Notes: generated by a model from the sequence alone, not told the origin. Positions 28,088 through 36,893 are shown, counted from the first letter of the stretch. The stretch: DNA of 64,000 nucleotides from Flavobacteriaceae bacterium (GCA_028279515.1 JANQNQ010000008.1:434001-498000); one strand, 5' to 3'. Made by a program: numbers and translations.

Positions 28088-29257
28088 TTATTTTTTGTTG
28101 GTTATTTCTACTTTTTGTCCATCTTTAACGCTACGCGCCCCTTCTTCAATTACAGAAGTATTGCTCTTGATTCCGTCAAGGACTTCTACGTAATCTCCTT
28201 GTGTCAAGCCAGTTTTAATGGTTGTACGGGCAACGTCAGCTAGATTTTTGCTATCCTTTTCTGTAGTCACGTATACATATTGATCGCCGTCAGCATTTTC
28301 AGAAATGATGCTTTGCGGAATCAAAATGGCCTTTTCGTTGGTGTAATCATTGATACGCACTTTCGCCGTCAAGTTTGGTTTGATGTTTCCACCGTTTGAC
28401 GGAACCGGAATTTCAATCTTAAACGAACGGTTGTTAGGATTGATGTAGTTTCCGACTTGTCTCACCTTTGTAGAAAGAGTTTTGCCCAATACTGGGAAGT
28501 ACACCTCTACATCCTTACCGGCTGTAATATTCGGTAAGTGTTTTTCTGGCACTTCTGTCTGAATGTACATATTGTCGAGATTCACAATTCTGAATACCTC
28601 AGATTGTACTCCAGGAGCTACAACCGTACCTTGCTCTTTGATCACATCGTCAATTACACCAGAAAATGGAGCTCTGATAGATGTTTTGGCCAACTGGCTT
28701 TTCATCTGCTTCAGTGCATTTTCTTGTGCTTCGTACGTAGTCTTGGCTTGAAGGTAGGCAATCTCGCTTCCAATCTTTTGTTCCCAAAGGCGCTTTTGTC
28801 TTTCATAGGTGGTTTTCGCCAATTGTGTTTGGGCTTCGACTTGTGCTACCTGACTGCTCATCCCTCCATCGTCAATCGTGGCAAGCAATTGTCCTTTGCG
28901 TACTTTTTGCCCTTCCTTTACATATACACGTAATAAAGTTCCGGCCATTTCAGGGTAGACCAATACATTTTGCTTGGTCTCAACACTTCCTTGAAGCTCA
29001 ATATAATGCTTAAACAAGGTGTCTTTGACATTGATGGTCGTTACCAATGGATAATTCTTTATTGAGTCTAATTCAGCAATGGCATCGTCTAACTTTTTAA
29101 GCTCGGCGTTTAGCTCTTGCCTTTCCGTGGTCAATTCGGTTTTCTTGGCTCTGATTTCTTTCAGGTCCTTTGAGGCGATAAGGTCGTCTACCGATTTGTC
29201 TCCTCCGCATGAAGCAAGGATCACAGAACTAATGGCTATTATATATAATTTTTTCAT
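28088..29257 (-). CDS. RND efflux periplasmic adaptor, lipoprotein
   Basis: A 389-residue membrane-fusion protein linking the RND pump to TolC. The signal peptide ends in a lipobox (VILASC, Cys 17), so it is anchored to a membrane by lipid. An early coiled segment (about 28-65) precedes the lipoyl half-motif GTLLRVYVKEGQKVRKGQLLATID. Then come the alpha-helical hairpin (about 130-190), the second lipoyl half SIRAPFSGVIDDV, and the beta-barrel and membrane-proximal domains. It lies between the four-helix-bundle gene (35 bases upstream) and the pump (4 bases downstream). Confidence 0.94.
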   Translation of the reverse strand: MKKLYIIAISSVILASCGGDKSVDDLIASKDLKEIRAKKTELTTERQELNAELKKLDDAIAELDSIKNYPLVTTINVKDTLFKHYIELQGSVETKQNVLVYPEMAGTLLRVYVKEGQKVRKGQLLATIDDGGMSSQVAQVEAQTQLAKTTYERQKRLWEQKIGSEIAYLQAKTTYEAQENALKQMKSQLAKTSIRAPFSGVIDDVIKEQGTVVAPGVQSEVFRIVNLDNMYIQTEVPEKHLPNITAGKDVEVYFPVLGKTLSTKVRQVGNYINPNNRSFKIEIPVPSNGGNIKPNLTAKVRINDYTNEKAILIPQSIISENADGDQYVYVTTEKDSKNLADVARTTIKTGLTQGDYVEVLDGIKSNTSVIEEGARSVKDGQKVEITNKK

Positions 29258-29292
29258 CGTGTGGTGGTTTATGCGTTTATAGGTTTATATGT

Positions 29293-29655
29293 TTAATCGT
29301 TTAGTTGCGATTTTCTTAGACCATTAAGCATGGCAGTAATTTCTTCAATATTGTTTCTTAGATCGAGGTAAACATTTTCACTTAAAAAAGACAGGTCTTT
29401 AGATAGCACCAGGAGGTTTAAAAGTTCTAGACTCGACCCGTAAGCAATTTCTGTGAACCGGGCTTTGTCTTTACTTGTATGTCTGCCACTACCTTCGGCA
29501 ATATTTGCAGAGATAGAGATCGAACTCCTTCTGATTTGACTTACAATACCATATTTTTCTTCTTGTGGAAAATCCTTTGTTGTATTGTAAATCAAAACGG
29601 CTAAACTTCTCGATTTTTGCCAAACGTTTAATTTTTCGAACGAAAATGTTTTCAT
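29293..29655 (-). CDS. Four-helix bundle protein (23S rRNA IVP/S23 family) inside the efflux operon
   Basis: A 120-residue protein of the four-helix-bundle family first known from 23S rRNA intervening sequences. Family landmarks are KLNVWQKSRSLAVLIY near the N-terminus, QIRRSSISISANIAEG in the middle and the SGR...F-x2-IAYGSSLEL segment. Its function is unknown in all contexts; structures of relatives are pentameric helical bundles. No rRNA gene is nearby: it sits between tolC and the adaptor of an RND operon, on the same strand, with 56- and 35-base gaps. It is either a mobile passenger or a recruited component. Confidence 0.88.
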   Translation of the reverse strand: MKTFSFEKLNVWQKSRSLAVLIYNTTKDFPQEEKYGIVSQIRRSSISISANIAEGSGRHTSKDKARFTEIAYGSSLELLNLLVLSKDLSFLSENVYLDLRNNIEEITAMLNGLRKSQLND

Positions 29656-29711
29656 AATATCTGAAATTTCTCAATGCCTTTATCTAAACAAATCAACTTC
29701 TAAACTTTTTA

Positions 29712-31115
29712 CTAATTTTTGGTGTTAAGAAGTGTTTCTAATTCAGCTTTCTTGTTGATGACGTCTAGCATGGCTTGCAGGTATTCTTGCTGAATGCCAT
29801 AAAGCTGCGTCTGTGCTTGTCTTAGCTCAAAGCTAGAGCCGATACCTTCAAAGAATTTTGTCTGGTTTTTGTTTTCGATACGTTCTGCCAAAGAGAGATT
29901 CTTCTTAGAGGTTTCGTATTGCTCGATTGAGAAGGCGTATTGACTACGCGCGTTGTCGATGTCTAATTTTAAGCGTTGTTCGATTTCAGTTTGCTCAGTG
30001 CGGGCCTTTTCAAGGTTGATCTTGGCACGTTGTGTTCTGGCGGTTCTTCCGAAGGAACTAAAGATCGGAATGCTCATGTTTACGCCCACAACGGCACTTC
30101 CGAACCATTGTTGGTCACTACTAAAAAAGTTGAACTCGTCGTTGTTACCCTGGTACCCTGCATTCAAGAAAGCACTTAGGGTAGGTAGGGCCTTGCTCTT
30201 TTCGAGTTTTAGCAACAGCTCTTCAGATTTGGTGTTATTCTCGGCGATACGAAAATCGATATTGTTCGCAACGTTGAACTCTGAGGTCATCAACCCTAAG
30301 TCAATATTCTTAGTTGTCAGTGACACAAGGTCATCGGTCAAAGTCACTTTATCTTGGATATCGGTACCCAGTGCGATGTTCAAAATTTTGTATGCGATAT
30401 CGCGAAGTCGCTTTGTGTTGCTCAGGTTACTTTCGATACCCGCCAAAGTGATCTGCAATTGCTCTACATCTTCCTCTTCATTTAAACCATTTTCAAAGAT
30501 CTTTTGTGTGTCGTTGAGATTCTTCTGCAAAGTCTCGCGATTCTTTTCTAAGATTTTCACACTTTCTTCAGCCAATAATACATTACCGTAAGAGCTGATG
30601 ACATTCTTTCGTACCTCGAGATCCGTTTTTTCTTTGGCATTTCTAGAGATCTCCAAGAAGACCTTAGCAGATTGAAGTCCGACCAAATACGAACCATCAA
30701 AGATCAACTGGTTAAGTTGAGCCGAGGCGTTCACCGTTTGCTTGGTTCCAAATTGAACTGGGATGAATCCATCCACAGGGTCTGGTGAACTCGTTCGAGT
30801 CAACCCGAAGAAATCCTCGACCGTTTGAATCGTAGACTCACGGTTGTCAAATGCAGCAGCCGGTAAAAGTGAAACTGGCAGCTTCAAGAAGTTTTGATAA
30901 TCGATATTAGCACTGATCTGCGGCAATCCGATTGTAGTGGTTTCCCACTTTTGCTTTTTAGCCGCCTCAATGTCACGCTCAGCGTTGACGGCAGTGCGAT
31001 TGTTTTCTAGTGCAAAGGCAATGGCTTCGTCCAAAGAGAAACTATGTTCTTGTTGTTGTGAAAAGCCAAAACCAAAGGCAAACAAACTCATTAAGATGAT
31101 AAGGTTGTTTTTCAT
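29712..31115 (-). CDS. TolC family outer-membrane efflux protein
   Basis: Outer-membrane channel of the tripartite pump (467 residues). A signal peptide (about 1-19, ending FGFSQ) is followed by two homologous halves with long coiled helices, as in TolC: FSLDEAIAFALENNRTAVNA opens the first half, and the second contains LGLMTSEFNVANNIDFRIAE. The end (YLQAMLDVINKKAELETLLNT) is the usual helical close. It starts five bases after the TetR gene stop, so regulator and channel are surely on one transcript. Confidence 0.93.
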   Translation of the reverse strand: MKNNLIILMSLFAFGFGFSQQQEHSFSLDEAIAFALENNRTAVNAERDIEAAKKQKWETTTIGLPQISANIDYQNFLKLPVSLLPAAAFDNRESTIQTVEDFFGLTRTSSPDPVDGFIPVQFGTKQTVNASAQLNQLIFDGSYLVGLQSAKVFLEISRNAKEKTDLEVRKNVISSYGNVLLAEESVKILEKNRETLQKNLNDTQKIFENGLNEEEDVEQLQITLAGIESNLSNTKRLRDIAYKILNIALGTDIQDKVTLTDDLVSLTTKNIDLGLMTSEFNVANNIDFRIAENNTKSEELLLKLEKSKALPTLSAFLNAGYQGNNDEFNFFSSDQQWFGSAVVGVNMSIPIFSSFGRTARTQRAKINLEKARTEQTEIEQRLKLDIDNARSQYAFSIEQYETSKKNLSLAERIENKNQTKFFEGIGSSFELRQAQTQLYGIQQEYLQAMLDVINKKAELETLLNTKN

Positions 31116-31120
31116 TCGTT

Positions 31121-31726
31121 TTATGATTGTGTGGTGTTGATAAAATTGTTTAATGTTTCGAATCCTTTTTTAGTGACAATAGCGCGTAGGTGATATTCGA
31201 GGTAATTTTCCATGAGCTCGTTCATGTTGTGCCTTCCCTGCGGAAACAGATCGGTATCCTTAATACCCGTCATCCCGTTAAAATAAAGACGCGCCACAAA
31301 ATCGACGTCCATGTTGGCTCTGAAGAGACCCTGTTCGATACCTGTTGTAAGATTTTCGGTGACACTTTCGTGCATGACCTCAAACTGTTTAAGCTTGATA
31401 CGACCGTAGATCTTGGGATAGTATTTCTTTAATTGGTATTGAGGAGAAGATTTTTCATTCTTCAGGTTTTGCATCACAAATCGTTTGATATGATACAATT
31501 CTTCAATGGGGTTCTCAGCCGACTCGCAGATGGTATCAATACCTGTACAAATGGTATCAAATAACAAAAAGACGCAAGCTTCTACCAGATCAGTTTTGTT
31601 GCTGAAATGCTGATAGATGGTCTTTTTAGAAATACCCATCTCATTGGCAATATCGTCCATGGTAACGCTCTTAAACCCAAGGTTTAGGAACATTTCGGTG
31701 GATTTATTTAATATCTTTTCTTTCAT
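31121..31726 (-). CDS. TetR/AcrR family repressor heading the efflux operon
   Basis: A regulator of 201 residues from the chosen ATG (31724-31726). The N-terminal helix-turn-helix is typical: KILNKSTEMFLNLGFKSVTM, then DDIANEMGISKKTIYQHFSNK with recognition helix KKTIYQHF. The C-terminal ligand domain has no assigned inducer. A longer frame opens at 31777, but the predicted promoter -7 element (31748-31755) lies inside it, which rules out that start. It is the first gene of tetR-tolC-four-helix-adaptor-RND and probably represses the whole operon through the inverted repeat in its promoter. Confidence 0.9.
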   Translation of the reverse strand: MKEKILNKSTEMFLNLGFKSVTMDDIANEMGISKKTIYQHFSNKTDLVEACVFLLFDTICTGIDTICESAENPIEELYHIKRFVMQNLKNEKSSPQYQLKKYYPKIYGRIKLKQFEVMHESVTENLTTGIEQGLFRANMDVDFVARLYFNGMTGIKDTDLFPQGRHNMNELMENYLEYHLRAIVTKKGFETLNNFINTTQS

Positions 31727-31747
31727 TAACTTGTTTAAAATCAGGGG

Positions 31748-31789
31748 CAAAATTAAGAAAGGAAACTTTAAAAACAATGAAAGTTTCCT
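31748..31789 (-). promoter_or_regulatory. Promoter and TetR operator of the efflux operon
   Basis: On the minus strand: TTG (31777-31775), 19-nt spacer, TAATTTTG (31755-31748), an excellent Bacteroidota -33/-7 pair. A perfect 10-bp inverted repeat AGGAAACTTT-N10-AAAGTTTCCT (31760-31769 and 31780-31789) straddles the -33 element and enters the spacer. The predicted transcription start is about 31743, 17 bases before the tetR ATG. The placement is ideal for repression by the TetR protein encoded immediately downstream. Confidence 0.8.
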
Positions 31790-31831
31790 AAGTTTTACAG
31801 TTATTTAACAATTCTTTTGGGTTTCATAGTT

Positions 31832-31863
31832 TTTGATTTATGGTATTTTAGCTGAAAAATTTG
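31832..31863 (+). promoter_or_regulatory. Probable promoter of the polyprenyl synthase gene
   Basis: TTTG (31832-31835), a 20-nt spacer and AAAATTTG (31856-31863), close to TAnnTTTG. The ATG follows at 31871, which predicts a very short leader. Confidence 0.4.
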
Positions 31864-31870
31864 CGTACAA

Positions 31871-32845
31871 ATGCATTCCATAGAATACTACAGACAAGCG
31901 ATTTTAGATCACTTGGAGGCAACCATCACTACTTCTGAACCAACGAATCTATACGAACCCATCACTTACATTCTGCAATTAGGCGGAAAGCGTTTGCGCC
32001 CTGTTCTTACGTTGCTTACCACTGAGATCTTTGGTGGCAATTATAAGAAAGCATTGAATGCAGCTTTGGCGGTCGAAGTATTTCACAACTTTTCTTTGGT
32101 ACATGATGACATTATGGATGACGCGCCGTTACGAAGAGGAAAAGTAACAGTACATGAAAAGTGGGATGTAAATACAGGAATCCTTTCTGGAGATGCGATG
32201 TTGATCTTGGCCTACCAATTGTTTGAGGCTTATGAGCCAGAGACTTTCAGAAAGCTGGCCATGCTTTTTAGCAAGACGGCTATTGAGGTTTGCGAAGGAC
32301 AACAGTATGACGTGGACTTTGAAACACGAGATGACGTCACTATTCCCGAATATCTAAAGATGATCGAGTACAAAACGGCCGTGTTGGTAGGTGCTGCTAT
32401 GAAAATGGGAGGGCTGGTTGCAGGAGCTAGCGAAACCGATTGTCACGCCATTTATGACTTCGGAAAAAATCTCGGAATCGCATTTCAATTGCAGGACGAT
32501 TATCTAGATGCATTTGGAGATCCAAAGACTTTTGGCAAGCAAGTAGGGGGAGACATCATCGAGAACAAAAAGACCTATTTGTATCTTAAGGCGCTTGAAG
32601 GAACCGAAGATGGTAACAAAGAACAGTTACAGCATTTGTTCTCGTTACAACCTGACGACCCATCGCAAAAAGTGACCACTGTCAAAGAGATTTTTGTTAG
32701 TAGTGGGGCAGCTGAGCGTACGCGGCAAGAGATTGAAAGCTATACAGAAAAGGCCTTTGGTGTATTAAACCAACTCAATATCTCTTCAGAAGGGAAGACG
32801 ATCTTAGAAGCCTTCGGAAAGCAGTTGATGAACAGAAATGTCTAG
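31871..32845 (+). CDS. Polyprenyl (farnesyl/geranylgeranyl-type) diphosphate synthase
   Basis: Builds linear prenyl diphosphates from IPP and allylic primers (324 residues). Both aspartate-rich motifs are present: DDIMDDAPLRRG (first, with DDxxD) and LQDDYLDAFGD (second), along with GGKRLRPVLTLL and EVFHNFSLVHDD. Chain length cannot be fixed with certainty; residues before the first motif (F-H-N-F-S-L-V-H) would suit C15-C20 products. The neighbouring convergent lycopene cyclase makes a carotenoid role plausible. The stop overlaps the cyclase stop by four bases (32842-32845). Confidence 0.93.
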   Translation: MHSIEYYRQAILDHLEATITTSEPTNLYEPITYILQLGGKRLRPVLTLLTTEIFGGNYKKALNAALAVEVFHNFSLVHDDIMDDAPLRRGKVTVHEKWDVNTGILSGDAMLILAYQLFEAYEPETFRKLAMLFSKTAIEVCEGQQYDVDFETRDDVTIPEYLKMIEYKTAVLVGAAMKMGGLVAGASETDCHAIYDFGKNLGIAFQLQDDYLDAFGDPKTFGKQVGGDIIENKKTYLYLKALEGTEDGNKEQLQHLFSLQPDDPSQKVTTVKEIFVSSGAAERTRQEIESYTEKAFGVLNQLNISSEGKTILEAFGKQLMNRNV

Positions 32846-33987
32846 AAGAGCCTCTTAAAAAGCGCTTTTACAAACTCTTTCTTAGGAAGGGAGAACATGA
32901 TTCTTATATCTTCAAAAAAGGAAGTCTTTTCATCCAAGAACTTAAAAATTTTCTTAGGCCTGTTCTTTTCGAATAAGGTCGAAAATATCTTGGCCCCAAG
33001 GTCATTTCGTTTAAACAACACATCCAAAAATAGCAGATCGTAATACCAGAACTTCGTCCTGTAATGATATGTCGAAAGATCTTTTCGAGACTGCTTCAAA
33101 TAGGCGATCAACATATCCGTTTGACGCAGCGTATTCATAAAGGTAAAACCGGTGCTGGGTTTCGTCCACCCACCTGCGGTTCCGATGTGGATAAGGTGAG
33201 AAGTGTTGTGAATTTGAAAGGGATAACAACTCATCGGAATATTACCTCGTTCCTTTTCGATAATTGTATAATTAGAAATACCTAAATCTTTGAGGTATGC
33301 TTCGATAGCGACTTCGTATTCAGGTGTAGGTAATAGGTTTTCCGAGAATAAGGTATACTCAAATAATGCTTCCGTTTTACTGGTTGGTAGCACATACATA
33401 AATCGTGTGTTTCCTTCTTGAGGCACTTTAAAATCCATAAAACCGACGGTGCTGTCATCAAATACGGGTTTTTCTGTCTTTATAAACCAACCGATGAAAT
33501 GTTGGCGCAACAATGGGAATTTTTCGATATCCCTTATTTTTTCTTCGGAAAAGATACTATTATAAACATATACCGAACGGTATCTTTCATCTTTTGTAGT
33601 AACAAGAACCTCTTTTTCGTTTTCTTTTATGTTGAGGATCTCGCTTTGTTTGAATGTGATATTGGGGTGCTCATTTATGACCGTAAACAGGTGCTGGTAC
33701 CACGTTTTTGAACGAAGCATTTTGTAGGTGTACGGTTTTAGCAAAAAGGTTTTATCTATCCACTCACTTTTAAAGGAAGCATGGTCCCACTGTTTGAACA
33801 AAAGTTCATCCCATTCGCCTTTGCCTTGTTCCCAAAAACACCAAGTTCGGTCATTGGTATTTTTAAGGTCTTTGTCTAACAATAAGATCTTTTGGTCTTG
33901 AAAAAAAGGTTCTTGGGCCATGCGATAGGCAAGGAGTAACCCGGCCGCACCAGCTCCGCAGATGATATGGTCGTACCTACCGGCCAT
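32842..33987 (-). CDS. crtY: Lycopene beta-cyclase
   Basis: Cyclises the ends of lycopene to beta-carotene, at the membrane. The 381-residue protein has an N-terminal FAD/NAD(P) dinucleotide motif (HIICGAGAAGLLLAYRM, about residues 8-24) followed by DRTWCFWE, a hallmark of CrtY/CrtL cyclases. It also has NIPMSCYPFQ and GTAGGWTKPSTGFTF in the second half, also typical. The C-terminal region is hydrophobic-basic. It starts directly against the stop of the unknown secreted gene upstream (no intervening base), so it belongs to that leftward transcript, and it overlaps the convergent prenyl synthase by four bases. It implies a yellow-orange pigmented cell. Confidence 0.93.
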   Translation of the reverse strand: MAGRYDHIICGAGAAGLLLAYRMAQEPFFQDQKILLLDKDLKNTNDRTWCFWEQGKGEWDELLFKQWDHASFKSEWIDKTFLLKPYTYKMLRSKTWYQHLFTVINEHPNITFKQSEILNIKENEKEVLVTTKDERYRSVYVYNSIFSEEKIRDIEKFPLLRQHFIGWFIKTEKPVFDDSTVGFMDFKVPQEGNTRFMYVLPTSKTEALFEYTLFSENLLPTPEYEVAIEAYLKDLGISNYTIIEKERGNIPMSCYPFQIHNTSHLIHIGTAGGWTKPSTGFTFMNTLRQTDMLIAYLKQSRKDLSTYHYRTKFWYYDLLFLDVLFKRNDLGAKIFSTLFEKNRPKKIFKFLDEKTSFFEDIRIMFSLPKKEFVKALFKRLF

Positions 33988-34974
33988 CTATTGGGCGACG
34001 GGTTTTAGATAACTGGTAATGATCGGAATTCGAATGGTTTCGGGAATGATATTTTGTGCTTTGGTAATCGCAACCACTTCGATGCCTACATGAATTCCAT
34101 AAAGGTTGTTGGGATTGTTGATGCCAATATAGATATCACGACCCCCGCTGTTTTTCACTTTAATGACACCCGATTTGTAGTTCTCTCTCGAGGAGCTCAG
34201 GTCATACTTGAAGGTCTTTTTGCCTTTAAAGAGCTCGGCATTTGTTTGGTCCATCAAGTACACATCGCAGATATCGGCTCCTGGAGGAGGGGCTAGGGTA
34301 TTCACTGAGTTTTGCAGCGATTCTTCTTTCTTGATATACTCTGAAAGTTCACTTGCTAGGTTAAAAGTGCTGCGGGTGCTATTTACTTCCTCTTCATTTC
34401 GAGAAGCGGTGAGCACATAGTACCATTCCGTAGTGTTTTCTGGTAATTGAATGGGTAGCAATACTCTTCTCTTTCCGCCTTTGATCAATGCATTGGATCG
34501 ACTGTTCAGATAAAACTTATCGTTTTGAACCGTCATGGTCTCAAGTCCTTCGACTTTTCTGAAACGCGTAGTCGGATAGCCGTAGCTCGTGTCGGTAGCT
34601 TGCTCAAAACGTACTTGCTTTACAGTCTTGTCTGAGATTTGTTCGGCTTTGAATGCAATGGTGATGGCTTCTTTGTTGTTATTTTCCAGTGTGACTTTCA
34701 CAAATTGGGCATCGATAAAAGAAAGTTCATTTGCTAACTTTTTGAATTTTCGTTCCTGAAACAAAACCGTATTGGGATATTGTGTTACGGTAAGCTTTGA
34801 GATACGTTTTTTCTTTTCAGCTGAGCACGAAAAATTGAGTTTGTCACCAGGTTGCACGTAGAACCAAAGTTCTTTTTCACTGTTAGGAGCCAATAATCCG
34901 TTGATGTTTATCGGTTCTTGCGAATAGGTGAGAAAGCTTCCGCAGAAAAACAAGAAAAGAAGAAGGTGTTTCAT
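33988..34974 (-). CDS. Secreted protein of unknown function preceding crtY
   Basis: From the ATG at 34972-34974 a 328-residue protein with a clear signal peptide (MKHLLLFLFFCGSF, ending TYSQ) and a beta-rich mature part; a longer frame from 35019 adds 15 residues in front of the signal peptide and is less likely. The first third reads like a small beta-sandwich (LWFYVQPGDKLNFSC, about residues 35-50). The C-terminal part contains VYLMDQTNAELFKGKK and IYIGINNPNNLYGIHV, like a second beta domain. No sorting domain or catalytic motif is seen, and I recognise no family. It abuts crtY on the same strand, but a link to carotenoids is not evident. Confidence 0.65.
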   Translation of the reverse strand: MKHLLLFLFFCGSFLTYSQEPININGLLAPNSEKELWFYVQPGDKLNFSCSAEKKKRISKLTVTQYPNTVLFQERKFKKLANELSFIDAQFVKVTLENNNKEAITIAFKAEQISDKTVKQVRFEQATDTSYGYPTTRFRKVEGLETMTVQNDKFYLNSRSNALIKGGKRRVLLPIQLPENTTEWYYVLTASRNEEEVNSTRSTFNLASELSEYIKKEESLQNSVNTLAPPPGADICDVYLMDQTNAELFKGKKTFKYDLSSSRENYKSGVIKVKNSGGRDIYIGINNPNNLYGIHVGIEVVAITKAQNIIPETIRIPIITSYLKPVAQ

Positions 34975-35069
34975 AGGGATCGGAGTTTCCTCAAAAATAA
35001 GAAAATGATCGGTTATCATTTGACTTCTTTTATTTTCTGTATTTTAGTAGCTCCTAAACACACGTTCTG

Positions 35070-35732
35070 ATGTATTCAACTTCTGAAGAGAATTACCTGT
35101 GGGCCATCCATAGTCTTTCTCAAGACACTGACCAACTGATCAATACGAATGCCATTGCCGAAAAGATGCAAACCAAAGCTGCTTCGGTTACAGATATGCT
35201 TAAAAAACTTTCTGAAAAGGGATTGCTAGAATACCAACGCTACAAGGGCGTTCGATTAACCGAACAAGGAGCAGAAGTGGCCAACGGAGTTGATGAACGA
35301 AACGAATTATGGAATCGCTTGCTCAAAGAAAAAATGGGTGTTGCGAACGAAGAAGCCTCATCACTTGCCGACCAATTAAAGCATGTAAACTCTGAAAATT
35401 TAGTGAACACCTTACATAGTTTCCTAGGGAAGAAGGCCGCTGCTGAATCTAAGAAAGCACCTAAAGAGGAAAAGAAATCGAAAAAATCCAAAGAAGATAC
35501 CTTAGCTGATCTTAAGAAGAAAGATATGGCAGAGCTACTTGCCATGGATGGACTTATGGAGGACACGATCAAGCGTTTAAAAAAGAAAGGCCTAACGGTA
35601 GGTAAAAAATTGAAAGTCATTCGAGAAGGGTCTGATGATCAAAAGATGGTGGTTCGTACGAAGAAGGACGAATTCAAGATACCTAACTCAGTGGCCAAAC
35701 GTCTTATGGTTAAAAAGGAAAAGAAGAAATAG
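35070..35732 (+). CDS. DtxR-like HTH protein with Lys-rich linker and degenerate metal site
   Basis: 220 residues. The N-terminal winged helix matches DtxR/MntR regulators (EENYLWAIHSL, AIAEKMQTKAASVTDMLKKL, GLLEYQRYKGVRLTEQG, residues 7-68). The dimerisation/metal region (about 75-120) is reduced: where the family has H-x3-E-x2-E-H, this has NEEASSLADQLKH, and only the last His aligns. A lysine-rich linker (about 121-150) leads to a FeoA-like SH3 region (about 172-215). By family knowledge, metal sensing in the usual way should be impaired. It is convergent, without a gap, to the metal-transport operon whose own promoter-proximal gene is a canonical DtxR protein. It may be a metal-independent or modulating paralogue. 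Confidence 0.72.
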   Translation: MYSTSEENYLWAIHSLSQDTDQLINTNAIAEKMQTKAASVTDMLKKLSEKGLLEYQRYKGVRLTEQGAEVANGVDERNELWNRLLKEKMGVANEEASSLADQLKHVNSENLVNTLHSFLGKKAAAESKKAPKEEKKSKKSKEDTLADLKKKDMAELLAMDGLMEDTIKRLKKKGLTVGKKLKVIREGSDDQKMVVRTKKDEFKIPNSVAKRLMVKKEKKK

Positions 35733-36893
35733 TTATCCTCTAAATAAGAAGAAGTCTTCTTTCATATCTTCAATCTCTGTGTCTTTATTGGTCACGATGT
35801 AATCAATGGCTTTATTGGTAAAATCAAGTCCCTTTTCTGTTAAAGAAACAATATCACTATCAATAGTGATCATGTTGTTTTTTAATGCTAGATCCAATAC
35901 CGTTTTCGACCGTACTTTTTGCCAATTGATATGTTCATTCAAGTGATTAACATGTCGCTCTGAAACTTCATCGTGATTGTGTAAGTGCAGCAAAAAGGTC
36001 AATAATGATACTTCGGTACGCTGCTGCTTTTGACGGTACAGCACCGATAGCAATCCTTTGCTTGGAGCAAACAGATATACCAATAAAAATACCACCCCTA
36101 ACATTGTGGTCATGGATCCTGCGATAGACGCATCTAACCAGTGGGCTACCCAATATCCTGAGATGGCAGAAAAGACACCAAACAATACAGATAGCACCAA
36201 CATCTTTTTAAGGTCCTTGGTCAGCAAATAGGCCGTGGCCGCTGGAGCGATCATGAGTGCAACGACCAACACGGCGCCAACGGCATCGAATGCTCCGACG
36301 GTTGTAACCGATGAAACGGTCATAAGCCCATAATGCATGATGGCAGGCGAAAAACCAAGTGCAGAGGCCAACCCAGCATCAAAAGTACTTACCTTTAACT
36401 CCTTGAAAAAAGCAATGAGTAGGGTGAGAGTTACTGCTAAAATGACCCCGATGATCCACAAAGATTTTGGACCAAGATCCATATCGCTAACGATCAAGCG
36501 ATCAAAAGGAGCAAAGGCCAACTCGCCGAGTAGTACGGCATCAACATCCAGATGCACGTCATTGGCATTTTTAGCGATCATGATAACTCCGATACTAAAG
36601 AGTGCTGGAAATACGAGTCCGATGGCGGTGTCTTCTTTGACCAGTCCGGTTTTCTGAATGAACTCTACCAAGACTACTGTAATGATACCGCTAATGGCTG
36701 CCAAGAGAATCAATAACGGAGAATTGAGGTCGTGCGTTAGGAAAAAACCTAAAACAATGCCAGGTAAGATCGAATGACTAATGGCATCGCTGATCAAGGC
36801 CATTTTTCGAAGCACCAAAAACGTACCCGGAATGGCGCAAGCAATGGCTACCAAACTGGCAATAAGTTGTATTTCTAACTGAGCACTACTCAT
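35733..36893 (-). CDS. Metal ABC transporter permease (second) with C-terminal winged-helix-like domain
   Basis: An ABC-3 family permease for Mn/Zn/Fe uptake, 386 residues from the ATG at 36891-36893. The first 270 or so residues hold about eight membrane helices with family segments LVLRKMALISDAISHSILPG and VGAVLVVALMIAPAATAYLL. The last 100 residues (about 285-386) are soluble and contain a winged-helix-like pattern, with DLALKNNMITIDSDIVSLT EKG resembling the wing of DtxR-type regulators. A frame opening at 36938 is probably too long. It overlaps the stop of the upstream permease by 8 bases (36886-36893). It is the last gene of the dtxR-led operon. Confidence 0.88.
   Translation of the reverse strand: MSSAQLEIQLIASLVAIACAIPGTFLVLRKMALISDAISHSILPGIVLGFFLTHDLNSPLLILLAAISGIITVVLVEFIQKTGLVKEDTAIGLVFPALFSIGVIMIAKNANDVHLDVDAVLLGELAFAPFDRLIVSDMDLGPKSLWIIGVILAVTLTLLIAFFKELKVSTFDAGLASALGFSPAIMHYGLMTVSSVTTVGAFDAVGAVLVVALMIAPAATAYLLTKDLKKMLVLSVLFGVFSAISGYWVAHWLDASIAGSMTTMLGVVFLLVYLFAPSKGLLSVLYRQKQQRTEVSLLTFLLHLHNHDEVSERHVNHLNEHINWQKVRSKTVLDLALKNNMITIDSDIVSLTEKGLDFTNKAIDYIVTNKDTEIEDMKEDFFLFRG

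Noticed and set aside
31727-31777. Longer start for the TetR gene
   Set aside because: The extension overlaps the -7 box and the inverted repeat upstream of the predicted start of transcription.
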